A DNA stretch of 64,000 nucleotides from Heligmosomoides polygyrus polygyrus (GCA_947396885.1 OX377205.1:28459899-28523898), one strand, 5' to 3'. Counted from the stretch's first letter, positions 33,803 through 47,600 are shown. The notes: generated from the letters alone by a model not told the origin. Program-made: numbers and translations.

Positions 33803-34835
33803 ATTAGGCCGAGGCTTTCTCCACATTTGGTGGTGTACCCCAAGGTGAATGCTGTCTCCGTTGTTGGTTTTGCTGTACACATACCATTTCCATAACTCGG
33901 TCAACAGTATGACTATGAAGCGTAAAATGTTCGCTGGCAATACTCAAGATCATAAAGAGCGTCTTGGGCCAAACACGCTTCAGATAGCAATTTATTATAT
34001 CACTTCCTTGGCAAAGAAATGGGAGCTGCCTCTTGCAGAGGAAAACCCCATTTCCTTCTTGCGATTTGATCAAGAAGCCATCTCGACTACCCCACTTATA
34101 CTATTAAGCGGTCAGGTTTTAGTCATACTTGAAGAAGTCTGGGTTTCATAGTTACGAGAAATCCTTCGTTCAGCAAACACTGCAGCTTTCTTGTGAAAAA
34201 AGCAAGTCACCGCATGTATAAATTAATCCGAGTCTTGAAGTCAAATATTCCGGAAGCTTACAGTCGTGCCTACAAGACCTATGTAAGGTCAATCGTAGAG
34301 TCGGGAACAACGGTCTTTAATCCAAGCAGAATAAAGATAGACATTCTTGAAGGCATGCAGGACCACTTCACCGAAAAGTCGACGATGATAAGCTTTCCCG
34401 GTGAACTATGACATGCTTCCTAACCTCCTCAGTGATCTGAACTATTTGGTCTGCCTTCACCAATAAGCAGGCGAAAGAGTCCAGATCTTATCATGATGTT
34501 TAAAAGTCTCACCAAAAGCTGAACATCGACATAGAAGAATCCTTGGAAGGCAGCTGGCGACATTAGTCAGAGGAAAACTCAAACTGCATGCACCTGTTGC
34601 TAAGTGAAAACTTAGAACAGATTTGTTAACTTCTAGAACTTTTATGAACTAAACTTCCCTCCTAGATACGAAGTCTAATGTCTACGCATGTTTTGAGTAG
34701 AGCTATCGCTTGTTGAAGTTTTATAATGTGGTTGTAGTTGATCAATGTGTGATACCGTTTTGTTGCTCTGTGTTCCTACGCGTGAATCATATTCGCGCTT
34801 TGATAAATAAATAAATGAATACCTGGTATCAAATC
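33803..34835 (+). pseudogene. CR1-like non-LTR RT relic (R2 copy)
   Basis: It has the same fragments as 24900-25945: SLAKKWELPL, KASHRMYKLIRVLKSN and YKTYVRSIVESGTTVFNP. It is broken by frameshifts, with private changes that show it diverged after the duplication. Confidence 0.8.
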
Positions 34836-35224
34836 TTCCCTAGAGCGTATATTGAGGTCACAATTGGAGCTATTGCAATCCTGACGCCAAACGTTTTCTG
34901 CGTCATCTTAAACCACATTATAAACCAGCCTCATTCCCTCTCCTAAGGTTGCAGCACTTTAACGGTATCTAGAGCACCTCAATGCCCCGCTCTACAGAGA
35001 ATGTGGTGGAAGTGAAGTGAATAGGAATCTCGCTTAGTTACTACCGTAGGCATAACACACGTCGAACCTTTGAAGGTGAGCTGCGTGCGTGCAAAGTCTG
35101 CCAAAGTGACCCGCTTATGTAAAATGTGTCACTGTTGTAGAACTCCAGCGGTTGGATAAAATTTGCTCCAAAGTTTTCCACGGGAGGAGAACGAGGATGT
35201 AGCTCGCGGTATGAATAGTGAATA

Positions 35225-35470
35225 AGGGGCGAGCGTAGCGCAGACGGAAGCTGTACCCTAAAGTGGTTCGGACATACCGCCCAGGCCAACCGAACCTTCC
35301 ATCCTTGGAAAGAATAAAGCGGTGACTTTCGTCAGCTGGTCACCGTTAGTCACAGAATGTCCAAATACGCATTCAATTCGCCTCCACGTCGTCCCGTAAA
35401 ATTAGAATGCGAAGCGCACCCCAAAAGGGGTTGAGTAACGCCTTCCTTTATACATTATCCTTCATAGCGA
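35225..35470 (+). repeat. tRNA-derived SINE, diverged copy
   Basis: It contains GCGTAGCGCAGACGGA, GTGGTTCGGACATACCGCC, CCCAGGCCAACC and TGTCCAAATACGCATTCAA in family order. Confidence 0.65.
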
Positions 35471-35589
35471 ATAAGTAAAGTGGAAACACGTTGCACTAGG
35501 AGGGCGGGGGCAGGCTATTTGAGGTACTGGTCCGAAAGTGACAGTGCACTCGTTCGAATGGAAGGAAATGGTGTTCGTTTGTAGGGAAA

Positions 35590-36440
35590 AATCCTATAAA
35601 ATTTTCGTTTACTGACGACATTTCTCTCATCCTACCTCTAAAGCAAAGATGTTTGTCGTGCTAAACAAAGCAGGAGAAGTGATCGGACTTTGCATCAACT
35701 AGAGGAAGCCTACCTACTTCATGTAAATAGACTTCTACGAGAAAGAAGAAATTCAGCTGGGAGACTCTCAGCACGCTGATACGTCGTCCTACGTTTATTC
35801 TACGTTCACCTCGTGTTCTTGCAGAAAAAAATATAAAATACGACCCGAAGAGGAGGCCATGAGCTGCAGGGGCCCTCTCCGGACATCACAGTTATGTAGG
35901 CTACAGTTTACCTTACGCATTTCGACCTCCGAAAAAGCTATTCGATTTGAGTAGTCTCCCTACTCTCTGTTTCCATGGCGGTCGGTACTACTGCTTCGCT
36001 AAAGGCCCTGAAGGGCACACACAGAGCCCGCTTGAGCGATGTCTTCTGAAGTACAACCGGCGATCACAACATCGAGTTAGACTTCGCGGCACCAACACGA
36101 GAAGGATGCCTTATCTTTGAAAGCAAGCGGATTACGATTTGAAAGCTAAATATCGAAAAGTCGGGCAGACCTAGAGGAAAGACGACGGATGGGCGAAAAG
36201 AGGACGGAGGGGATTTCAGGAGATGTCAAGCGCCTTGTGGGAGACCTCGAACAATGCGGTTCGTCGCACGGCTGAACCAACTAACATACTAGTTGGGAAC
36301 GAATTGAGCCTCTCGTCAACCTTACCATACTATAAGGGCAACAACATCCTAGATGACGCTGGTTAGACAACGAACCGAATATGAAAGATATTATGGCCCG
36401 AACGGCCAAAGATCGGCCATCTATGTATACAACCGGGGAC
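35590..36440 (+). pseudogene. Second RTE-family RT relic
   Basis: Plus-strand fragments read FTDDISLILPLK (RT YADD region), LNKAGEVIGL-like and EEIQLGDSQHADTSSYVY, then a tail with KQADYDLKAKYRKVGQT-like and KDDGWAKRG-like segments. The order fits the C-terminal half of an RTE family different from the 18.4-kb copy. It is strongly decayed. Confidence 0.55.
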
Positions 36441-37008
36441 GGGGGAGGGGTCTCGTGTGTATGCCTGTACGACAAAAATGGATACTACTAGACAAATCTA
36501 TATCCTTCAATTAGTAGAGAAAATGTTTGATTTTTAGAAATTCTTTGAGTCTTCGTCGATAGGAGGCCGAACACTTCACTATGGAGTCCACAGTCACACA
36601 CTATGCACCTTCCGAACTTCAAATATGGAGGTAAAATTCAAAAACACTCCAGGTCAAAAAACCGAACTCCTGTCCATGCACCTATAAAGCTATATTTTTG
36701 CTTTTTTTGCTTTATCGATGTTTGGAAGCTATTGCGCTGTGAGACTGCGTTATTACATAGTAAACTTCCAGCCCCTCTCACCCGGTAGGCTAAAGGACTT
36801 TACAAGAATGAAACATATTTTTCTACTATCATATTTGAAGGGTAGATACTGCGAGTCTGCTTTCGCCATTCAGACATTTGCACCTTTCCTATAAGTGAAT
36901 AACTACTTAACAGACCTGCATGTAGAATAAAGACTGTGTATATTTTTGGGACATGTATATTCGCCTCAAAAATCCGTTAATGCACTACCTATGTTGTAGT
37001 AATTTCTT

Positions 37009-37442
37009 GTGTGCCGAACGAATTATGGTGGAACTTTTATTACCCGTCCTGACGTTTCGACGCGTTCGTCGTCTTCAGAGGCCTTGAGGTTGTGCAACGT
37101 ATTGTAATGAAGTGCGCTCTACTCCACCAAACATCTCAATCACTAGCGATCCCTACCCTGGAGATGAAATTCCATAAAACCTCACGCAGAGAGGGATAAA
37201 CGGGCCTCGTCCTACTTACCATAGTAGAGTGCTAGAGTACTCTCAGTGGACTGCGTATTGTGAGTTTATCCCTATTTGCGTGAGGCTTTTGTGGGTTTTC
37301 CTTCACCGCTAGAGTGGTTAAGGGAGGAGCGCGTTTCAATATCTTGCACCATCCTCAGCGTTCTAAAGACGACGATAGCATCGAAACGTCAGGCCGAGTA
37401 ATTAAATGTCCACCATAAATCTTCGTTCTGCGCACAAGAAAC
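37009..37442. mobile_element. Foldback repeat carrying hammerhead-like motifs at both ends
   Basis: Left TTTCTTGTG..GAACGAATTATGGTGGA and right TCCACCATAAAT..CGTTC..CACAAGAAA are inverted copies. The pairing continues through the interior (CCTCACGCAGAGAGGGATAAA against TTTATCCCTATTTGCGTGAGG). There is no ORF. Its arms resemble ends of Penelope-like elements, so it may be a non-autonomous derivative. Confidence 0.7.
37046..37085 (-). ncRNA. Hammerhead-ribozyme-like motif, well preserved
   Basis: On the minus strand: CCT, CTGAAGA, stem II GACG/CGTC with loop AACG, GAAAC, GTC, AGG. The architecture is the same as in the Penelope element at 26-29 kb (conserved CUGAAGA and GAAA, stem II of 4 bp, GUC cleavage triplet). 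A mirror copy at 37359-37395 (plus) has CTAAAGA and a mismatched stem II, so it is probably inactive. Confidence 0.65.
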
Positions 37443-38014
37443 TGAAACAACATCAACTTACAATGCAAAGGATTTACGAAGAGAGGAGCTAGAACCTTAT
37501 TGAAAACGTGCCCAGAGTTATGTCAAAAATACTAATAGCGTAGAATTATCGCTCGTTACGCTATGTACAGACATACTTCGAATCTGAAACTCTGCAATGT
37601 TCTGGCCTTCTAATTTTCCTTCTGAGGCCTGAAAGGATTAGAAAAACGTGCTGCTTTAGACACTTAATTTTGTAGCACATAATTTTCGTCAAGTTTTTCG
37701 CCCTATGTGGGAGCATTCGGTTGAAGCAATATTGGAGAATTACCGCTAGCGTGAACATTAACTCCGCTGTAACATCTGAGAAAGGTATCGCCGTATCAGA
37801 AAGCTGCTCTGAAGTGTCTGCTCTGAAGTGCAGTATATTTAATAACACCTACTTTTGATGTCTTTTAAGGAAAACTGCGAGGATCGAATTTATAGTGATC
37901 CTAAACAGAAAGTCGATAGAAACAATAGAAACAAAAGGAAAAAAACGAGCTGTTGTCATGCGTTTCTAGTAATTGTTTTATACCTCCAAGGAATTGTACG
38001 CATTCTGATGTGCT

Positions 38015-38015
<1 letters not shown>

Positions 38016-38058
<43 letters not shown>

Positions 38059-38062
38059 ATAT
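38016..38062 (+). repeat. (AAAT)n microsatellite
   Basis: About eleven AAAT units in a row, probably the tail of a lost retroelement. Confidence 0.95.
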
Positions 38063-38615
38063 TGAGCACTTGACACCCTCGCGCTTCAATGCTGTCCGTG
38101 TTCCTAACATATCAGCAACTTCTAAAGATATAACTGCATATGTATGTATGTTGCTCATACCATCTGATAAATGTTCATTCCCGTGCCGCAGTTTTGACCT
38201 GTTCTGCCGTTGATGACTTGTCCGGTGGCAAGTAGTTGCCTATAAGAAAACATCTTTGTTGCAGAATAAAACGCCAAATTTTAAACTGCTTGCAATCCCG
38301 CGTTGCTTTTTAGCCGAAGCAACATTTTATTGCCGCGGTAGTTTGAACATAGCTATGTTCTATACGTTTTAAAAAACGTAATATCATTCAAAGCAGTTAA
38401 GAAGAGATGTTCGGATGGAATTTCGTATAGATTTAAGGACGTCAAACGACGAAGGACAGTGTTGTGCGGAGCTGCTTTACGAAGCGCAATGAGGATTTAC
38501 TGAGGTCCTATTTCTACTATAAGATCCGGCTGCTTTTTTCTCCCTTTCTCGGCATTACAGCTCAGGACAAGCACCTGAATTCCCTGTTTGCTAAGGTTTG
38601 GCCACAGGGTGGTAC

Positions 38616-41600
38616 CTTCTGTTATTGTGTATCTCCAGAACCCTGTCGCGAATCGTTTGCGTCATCGGACCAGATTCCGTGGTTGTTGGCGCTGCTGTCG
38701 TCGTTGTCGCTGCAGCTGTGGTAGTGTCAGCAGTTGTTGGTCCAGCAGTGGTTGCTGCCGTTGTAGTAGTCGCAGTTGTAGTGGCTGCAGCAGTTGTATC
38801 GGCTAAATTATAGAGCAATGAGCGAAGCTTGTTTAATACGTCAGCAAACCCTCACTATTTCTCATCAAATTCGTTTGCTGAAAATACGTCAACTCTCTCG
38901 TTGGGATTTCAGTTACCACTATCAGTAGTGTTACATTGAAGGAAAAGCAATGAATTGAGGTGCTGAATTCAATACAGCCTCCATGAACTATGAGTTCCAA
39001 AGAGTCACTGAGCTTACTTTTTATATTGTTTCTGAACTAAAGTGGACCTAAATTATAAAGAGCTGCGTGGTTGAGATGCTTACAAAAACCTATACTCTTT
39101 TTTAGACATGACTGTGAGAAAAGTTTGTTAATCCGCCTAAAGCTTTATAGATGTTGGAGATTTCCATCTTCTTTGTAATACATGTACTTGTTTTGGTTTA
39201 GCAAGAAATTTAAGAAGGAGTTGCTCTTTTAGTTAAAATTTCCCAAATTGACGACATTATTTCACAATGTTATGTTATGTTTATTACACAGATGGCTACC
39301 CATCCTTGTGGGAATGCCGTACAGACAAAAAAATAGAATCCAAGATAAACGCCGGCACTCAGCACAACTCATAAACGACCCTTAACTGAAAAGAATTAAA
39401 ACATCCATCGGAGAAAACGAGAGAAACTTAAGACAGCAAAACAAGTAATGGTAGAAAGAAGTGCAAGTGGAGAAACGTACGAAGAATTATCATAGATGTT
39501 AAACATTGATGTCCTTGCATATAAGATCTTTGAAGGTATGTCGCTCAATCCGAAAGGCCCTTTTTTAGACAAACTTTCGAAATAGCCGCTGATCATTGAT
39601 GTCGCTAACAGCATGTAGATGAGGAGTCTGAATATGATTTTAGAATCAACTGTATTCCCCTATTGGTAGAGGTCATTTCACGATTTGGCTAGTTTTTTCA
39701 CTCGTCATGAAATCTGCTGTGTTAGTGTTTTACACTCTACAACCCTACTGTATTCTTGGTTTTTGAGCGTTCTATACAATCCGGATTTCATAACGAAAAC
39801 TTTTTAAAACTAATTAAAACAAATCTTCTTGCCATTTTTCTGTCCAAGTTCTATCCCACTGAAAAATACACGAAGTGAAAGAAAACAGTTACTTTTGTTG
39901 GCGATTGCTCTCAGCGAATGCAAGAAATCTAGAAGCCGGGTTTTCTTGAACACAAAGAAACATGTGGTTGGAAAAAATTAATGCTTAGATACCCGGAAAA
40001 TTTTAGTGACATTCTGTGATCTTCTTTCATTCACGACTGATTATTTGATATTAATATCAAGAACGGCAAGAATAAAACCAGACTATAAAAAGTTAAAGGA
40101 TGGTGCCACTCAATCCATTTTTCGGATGCGCCACGCACTACACTCCTAACGGATGTCGTGAAGGCACAAAGAACAATCTTGATTCGGGATGCGCCGAGCA
40201 CCCAGTGCTGAAACAATCCTACCGGAGTCTGGTTCTTCAGCGAGCGTCTAGCCAACTACTACATTGTTGGCTAAGCCAGAGTAAAATGGCGCGTGTGTTC
40301 CAGGTGCGCTCCCAATAGCGTGGCTTTGGAAAAATTGCTGTACTGTTGGTAAAAAGTTATGCAGTTATACGATGTCCCTCCCTTAACTGGGTCATATCGG
40401 CTAGGTTCCACCATGAACTCGATGTTTGCGTAAGAGGGTAGAAATGTGCTTGGAAAGCGATTGTGACAAGTGTCGACAAAACGTACTTGGAAAAGCTGCT
40501 CCTGCTGCAGAGCAAAGGCCTGTTGCAGTATCACATGTAGCGCCAGTTATTGCAGCACAATCCGTAGCAGCGGTGCATCCTGTTACTACTCCAGCCGCGG
40601 CAGGCGGGTACAGCTCGCTGTTTAATGCCGGCCTGAAAGGAAATCGAGCGTTGCTCAGAAGCGATTCTTCAGAACTGAAGCGCAAACTCTGAAGATGATA
40701 AAAGTCACTCATGCTTATAATGAAATATGGCATAGCTCTTGATTGAAGCGATTTAGGGCGGAAAATTCCGACCACATGCAGGCTAAACGCTAGTTTGGAA
40801 TAAATGCTTTTTCTCTAACATTTATGCTCTTTATCAGTTTCTCCAAAGTTGGAATAGTGATTGTCGGCCTTTTTTCAGTGGGCAGTTTTTGGAAAAAGTA
40901 TTTATTTGAGGTGTACTCTATGAGCTAGTTGTTTTTGACTCCACAAAGATCTGATGTTCCATAAGTTGTTCTCAGCTCCATGAAGACTCCTTCTTTTAGC
41001 AATGTGCTCGAGAAACTTATGTACTAGGATAACCATGTGTTTATACCCTATTGCCAAAAGATATCCTTTAAAATTCTGGCACTGCTACATTTTTATTTGT
41101 TAGCAAACCAGGTAAATTCCAAATTGAATATTGATATTTTCTTCTTAAGGCAAGGTTGTACGAGAGATGCAACTCAGTGTTTGACTCTGTAGTTGTCGAC
41201 TGTCCGAATCTGGCAGTGTGAGTGGCCCGTTTGTCACGGTAAAACACATTTTACATGGTTTTTCTATGATAGTTTCTCAAAACGGGACGATCTACTGAGA
41301 AATTTTTTAGGCTAGAAGCGAGGAAGACAAAACAATATTTTAGCCCAATTTAGATCATGGGGTTTACACATAGCAGTACTGATGCAGAGGAGTGCAGGAG
41401 CGCGAGACTAAAGCATGCCGAGAAACGCACTGCTCAACACAATTTCCAAAATTTGTCAATGAAATTTCTGAACCGTAAGAACAGCTACATATGCTAGACT
41501 TTTTAAGGAGCGTATTGTGCGCAATAATATAGAAAGCGAATAAATTTCTCTTCCCAACCATGTTCTTAGTAAAATTTATAGCATCTCATGATTATTACCA

Positions 41601-44600
41601 CATCGTTTCTAAATCAGTCTTATAGCGGTCTTTTGCAGATCTAGCTCTAACAGCTACAACTTAGCAGAATATTGGGCAACTACATTTGCGGATCTGCAAA
41701 GCGAAAACATCGAGAAAGACTGCACTCTTTGCTGATTGAAACAAGCGATTCTTGAAAGATTAGAAAGGTTAGAAAGCTCCCTGAAAGTCTGCTAGACTAA
41801 ATTTGGCTGTTTAAAGCAGTTGGAAAAAATGTAATGACAGTTGTTGGAATGGTCAGCTAAAGACGGGATAGGCTTCTAGTATTAGACTGATGCGTTAGTT
41901 CTCGGGCACCTACAAGTGTGTCTATTTCAGAAGTCTTTTAATCCCACTTTAAGCAATTGCCCGAACATGGGAAGACCAGCTCGATAGCGAAAAGAAAGCC
42001 CTCGTGCTTGATGATATTACAGCTTCGCATTTCATGCCTTCTCAACTCCAAATCAGAGTCATGCTACTCCTCTTCATATCCTCCCTCATATCCAAGCAAT
42101 TGTAACTAAAACGACAGAGTCCGAGAGCGAGTAGTTATAGTCTGCCGTTTGCGCTTAAAGTCCATAGGGGTATTCCATCGAGACTCTGGAAACGCGATGG
42201 GAGAATATTGTTCTCACCAAGCTGTTCTGCTACTGTCAGACGCTGTTGGCGTTACTCGGCAATCGTAGTTAGTGTCTAACATCAAATTGGACAGGACTAA
42301 AATTTTCAAATCAAATTGACCACTTTCCAAGTGCCCACTTGACCACAAATTGGAAACTATTCTAAACAAGGCTAACGCTTTTGAAATCATACTGAACTCT
42401 TCCAAATCAAAGTGACCTCATCCCACATAAAACTAGACTTTCCAAAATAGTTAGAATAATTTTTTGTTGAAGTAAAATTTTTGTAAAACTTTCTTTGAAG
42501 TTTTAATTCACTTACCCAGTAAGCGAACACATTGTAAGTAGCTTTATAAACTCTTATTTTCATAAAAAAATAATAGATAAAAGCTTGTTTTACGGAGCAG
42601 CGGAGTCTTGAACCACAATTAGTTTTTGCTGAACGCTTTCTTAATAATCTCAAAACGAGATGTGAGAACGTGTGCTTAACACTCATCAATCCCTATGACC
42701 CCACGTGATGTGCCTCGGCGGCGCAGGCGGTAAGAGTGACGCCTCATAGAAGCACACCAGCGGCCTTGAGCTCGTGTCCGCGCACCGCCAGTTCTTTTGC
42801 ACATATTGTTAACTTGTTGTTGTTACGCTTTCTCATGATCACAGCAGTCAATTTTAAATCATCAATGCTTCAAACAAACCAAGGCAGTCTATTTGTTCTT
42901 CATATCTGCTAGTTTATCAACGATGCGTATCTGCACCATATCATTTCTCTAAAAATAAAAAGTCCTTTCTTGCTCTTCCCTTTTAGTCAACAGCTACGGT
43001 ACAAAACTGTAAAACAAGTGAAACACGAGCGGTTGTCACACCAGCAGCATCTTACAAAAGCGAGAAGATCAATCGTCTCCATCCTCGCCAAAGTCCCATT
43101 TTCACTCTGCTACCTTTGAAATCCGGTGCGAAGGTGGAAAGTAGTCGGTCGACAGCACGTTTAGGTGAAAACGATATTTTTAGTACACCTATGTGAAAAT
43201 ATGGCCCGTGTTCATAATAGTCAACCGTTAGGTGTGCGAATTTGTGAGCAGTTACGGGACATTGGTGATATGGTATGCTATGATGGTTGTGTAGAAACGC
43301 ATCGCTGGAAAACTAGCACATATGAAGGCGCAAACAGACAGCCTTGGTTTGTTGTAAGCACTGGTCGCCCATAATTGACTCCTGTGATCATGAGAAAGCT
43401 TACGCTTAACAAAAAACTAATATGCACAAAAGTAATGGCAGCACGCGGACTCGAGCTCAAAGCCGGTGAGCTTCTATGAGACGGCACCTATACCGACTGC
43501 GTCACTGAGGCACATCTCGTGGGGTGTCACAGGCGTTGATAACTGTTGCGCACACGTTTTCCCACCTCTTTTTGAGGTCTCTTAAAAAGCGCTCAGCAAA
43601 AACAAACTGTAATTTTGTACTCCGCTCACACGGCCCTACATGCTGTCAAAATAGCATCGCAAAAGCTCACCTCGAGTTGGGAACTTTTCCTTGTTAGTTC
43701 CAACAGGGCAACGCAAGACCACACCAGGCCACTCAGCTAGCGAACTGAGGCTGAACAATACTATCCACCCTAGGCCTTGCCCACTCCAGCGCCCACTTCG
43801 TCTTGGCCTTCAGTTCCATATAAATGGCTTACTGTTCACAACACTGAGAATATCTAATAGGCATTTTCATAACATTTTCTCTATAGCGTATTCTTCTATT
43901 CAGTCTTCTGGAGCAGAAACCCGTATGATTTACCAACAGGTTGACAGTGGTCGGTCAATGTTGGTCGGGTTTGTTTCAGATTGCCCGTTGGTGTCATTTA
44001 AATATGGTGAAATGATATATTTTGTATTCCAAATGTATAAGCATGTACACACCCACCTAATACAGCGCTGCGGCTGACCACTTCGTCAAAATTCGTTTCA
44101 ACAGAATGTGAACGGTAAGAGTGAATGGTAAAGGTCGATCCCTCAGTTTGAACAGTATGGAAGCGCTCATTCTTTAAAATGTAACTTTTGGCGAAGAGAA
44201 GGCGCTTTGGACCATGTGCAATAATTTCGAATAATTACTACCTATCATTAACTCTCTTGGAGTTTTTTTTACGAATCCTGTTTTATACAAATAGACAGCA
44301 GCAGATTGGAGATCCATCACCTGATTAATCATCTATTTCTTTCTCAGATCAAAGCGTGAAAGCCTTTTTCAGAGATTGTGAGATCGTTTTAAAGAAATAT
44401 TTCGTCAATACATAGCTTTATACACATCCAGAGCACATACAGTGAACGGCCCGTGCAAAAGTGTGGTGAGAGTGCGCCTTCATTTGCGCGACAATCTGAT
44501 TCTATGTAGAATCTGACTGTATTGAAACTTACTTGTTGTCGAAGACACAAACCACTGATTGTGCTTGCGGATATACTCCCATAGGTGCGCAATTTTGATT

Positions 44601-47600
44601 TGCACATCCGAACTTTGTTGACTTGTAGTAGATCATCTGAAAACAATCAGTTCAGGCTCATTTCTAAATTCTGATATGAGCTAAGCTTTGCATAGACTGC
44701 TTCGTGCATTCGCTACTATATCAACTCTCAGCAGGAAGCAACAGATTCGCCTTTGGTACCGATTTATGAGAGTCATCTAAATAAAATGGAAATGCAGATC
44801 AATTTATATCAGGAGATTTCATCAAAGCCTGAATTTATGCTTCATAGTATGTTGCTTTAATCACTCAGTTATTCGTAAAATTTTCCGGAAAAGTAACGAC
44901 AATGGCAAAATTCTACACGATGTGAAGGCAACTTGAATGCATACTTGACCTGACTTTCAGTGGCCAGCCCATGTATAAGTCAGTGCTTCCTTTTTCCTGT
45001 CTGGTACCAATACACTGATTCCGGAAAAGCAGAAAGATTGGTTGGCCTGGCTGCGAAACCCGAGCCAAAAGCCTCAGTTCGGTGTTCAGACGACAACCAG
45101 CTTTTTCTCCGATTGTGCTGCCGTGTGTTGGATGCATACTTTTTGAAATTGTTGAGCATTCTCATGCATGAATGCGTTCCAATAGGAATACGATTAGGAT
45201 TACGATACTCTGGCAAACCTTCGATACCTAGTGATAATGATCATCCTGTCACTGTCGTTTCCTTCCTTAGTGAGATCATGCCAATCATGTCCCATTAGCG
45301 TTGTGAGCTCTTGCTCTACATATATTTAAAAGCCATGGGGTTTTCAAACAAATAGATCTGGTGACTTTATGCTGCTGAACCGCCTTTGAAGACTAGCTAA
45401 CAAAACACATATATTTCGAGGTATTGGACAATTTCTACTAGAGCGCCGGAGCTAAAAGTGTGAATCGAACACACCCAGAAAAAAATTCAAGGCGGTCATG
45501 GGGTTACGATAGTCAGCTTTCCACATTGGTCCAGTTTTTTTTAATGATGTGTCTCTAGTGCTATAGAACGAACTATACCTATTGCCCTGGAATGCGCCTT
45601 TCCTGTCGCATACTATAATTGAAGAAAGGTTCATTACTGTTGCCGAAGTGAATGAGGAAAACTAACAGGTTTCAACATTTCATGATATATCAATTACGCT
45701 GCGTGTTAAGGATAGCTATGCCCGTGAAGGCTCCTTCCTGCTAGGGATCGCCTACCTCCTCTTTATGCTTCTTGCGCATGAGGCTCATCAACGCCGCCAG
45801 CGACCCGCACATCGTTCAGGATTTTCACTCTTCTGGGAAAAAATGCGAATCTGCATTTCTGGTGACAAAATGCCACGTTCAGTATTCTTAAAAAGTAAAA
45901 AAGTATTCGGGAGCGTTCTGTAATATGTTTTCTGAAAATAATAACGAACAAGATTGCTCTGAAGCAATGCCTTCTCCTTTGTTTGGCACCGATCTTAAAA
46001 TTCTAGAGATCTTTGACCTTTGGATGTTTGGAGGCATAGGACCTAAACCACTACTATTATTCAAGTGCCAACCAATAAATTAAGCGAGTAATTTGAGGTG
46101 GAATCCTACCCATCTCATATAAAACAGTTGGTTTTGAGCTCCAATCGCTGCGTAAGAAGCTTATAAAACAAAAGTGGTAGGCCAGTCTGGAAGAGCTGAT
46201 GAATGCGTACATTTGCGAATGATTCCAGATTCTGATTTGAGTAGATGGCGTCGGCGGGAAGGGGAGCAAATGCTGCCGCTGTTCTCCAGCTGCTAATCGC
46301 AGCATCTGCCAGCTGATCTTGTGTCAAAGCTGTACCGGTTTGCAGTGCTCTGAAAACAAAAACTGTGAAAAGCGTTCCGTTTACGCTGTCTTGATGGGGC
46401 ATGTACGTGTGTGCGTTTAATCTAATTAAATTTCTTCTATACACTCCACTTTAATGCGACGAAAATTAATGAAGATCGAAATAAACAGAGAAACTTCATC
46501 CATGATCTTCTAGAACGAGCTAACTTCTTTCGAGTGATCTTTCAAGTTGAGAAAAACTGAAACAAAAGCGGAAGAGGCTGTCGGCGAACGTGATTTTCCT
46601 AGTCTTGATTTTTTAATTCAATGACCAAAAAACGTATAAAAACCGAAAAAGGAAAAAAAGCAAAACATATTTTCTGACCAGCTAATTATTTTCTTACGAG
46701 TGATGCATAACATTATGCAAAAAACATTCATTCAGAACATAATGTCTACGAAACGGATGGACTTCGTTTCCAACGTACTACATAGGACCCCAAGGCAGTT
46801 TCAACCAAAGAGCCGCTCTTGTTTTTCCATACTCCCCAGCGCTGAAATGTCACACTCTACAGTAATAACTACACTCATTGCTAGCGCTGTTTCTCTGCTT
46901 GCGCAATTAACATTGTATTTCATTTATCTCGATCAAAGCAATATTAAGGATTTTGCTTAAGTTTATGTAGTTCGAAGGGAAACATGCTTACGTGTACATA
47001 TTAGATGACGATCCTGCAATGAGTGGTATACCCAGGTCCCGACATACTGAAACAGCTACCGTTGCAGCCTGGATCAAGCTCGCGTCACATTCCTAAAGGC
47101 ATTCCTTTTAAGATACCATACATTGAGTGGGTTAGAAAGAAAACTCGTTCTGTGCGGTTTAATTTACAGTGTATGCTAAAAACAGAAAGCCTGTACAGAT
47201 CGACTGAGCAGGTCACTTTCTATCTCAAGTGTGGTGAACAGAGATTAGGCAAGGAACTTTAGAGCCGCTAAGGCGAAAAGTATCCACAGGGAGGAAGAAG
47301 TTCGATCTTATTATGGTTTACAAAGCGCTGCACGGTCTTGTCCATCTGAGTGGAGGTAGATTTTTCGTGACGTGTGATTCCATAACGAGGGGTGCTGCTG
47401 TAAAGCTGCGGGTTCCTCGGGCCCGGAGTTCCCTCCAAGTTAAGTAAACGCTTTGCTATACCTGCAAGCTTAGCGGTTTTTAAAAGAATTACAAAGAATA
47501 CCCCTAAATTTTTCCCAGTAACTCTCAGGTACTAAATCTTGTTTCCCTCTGCTTTCAGTTCTAATTTTGATAACCCTTTCTTATCGCTTTACGCAGAGCT

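Larger units (their letters stand above)
31975..34835. repeat. Segmental duplication, copy R2
   Basis: It is collinear with 17090-25945 but has none of the three insertions found there, so it preserves the pre-insertion state. It carries the intact 3' exons of a CAP gene and a CR1-like relic. Confidence 0.9.
36827..37775 (-). pseudogene. Exons of the second CAP domain, apparently damaged
   Basis: Segment 37775 to about 37660 follows acceptor TTTCTCAG. It reads NSPILLQPNAPT, then a TAG (37705-37703), after which a one-base-shifted frame gives RAKNLTKIMCYKIKCLKQH, resembling the CAP 'AxNMxKxxYDC' region. Segment 37628-37577 encodes SEGKLEGQNIAEFQIR (GENI-like) with a good donor, AAGTATGT. The two are separated by only 19 bases bounded by GT and AG, too short for a normal intron. 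Segment 36888-36827 fits in phase and encodes KVQMSEWRKQTRSIYPSN. No later exons were found. Either this domain is decaying or the assembly has small errors. Confidence 0.45.

Noticed and set aside
38591..38813. Plus-strand ORFs over the 38.6-38.8 kb region rich in Val/Ala/Ser
   Set aside because: They are shadows of the minus-strand Thr/Ala-rich linker exon, which has proper splice sites and leads into a CAP domain.
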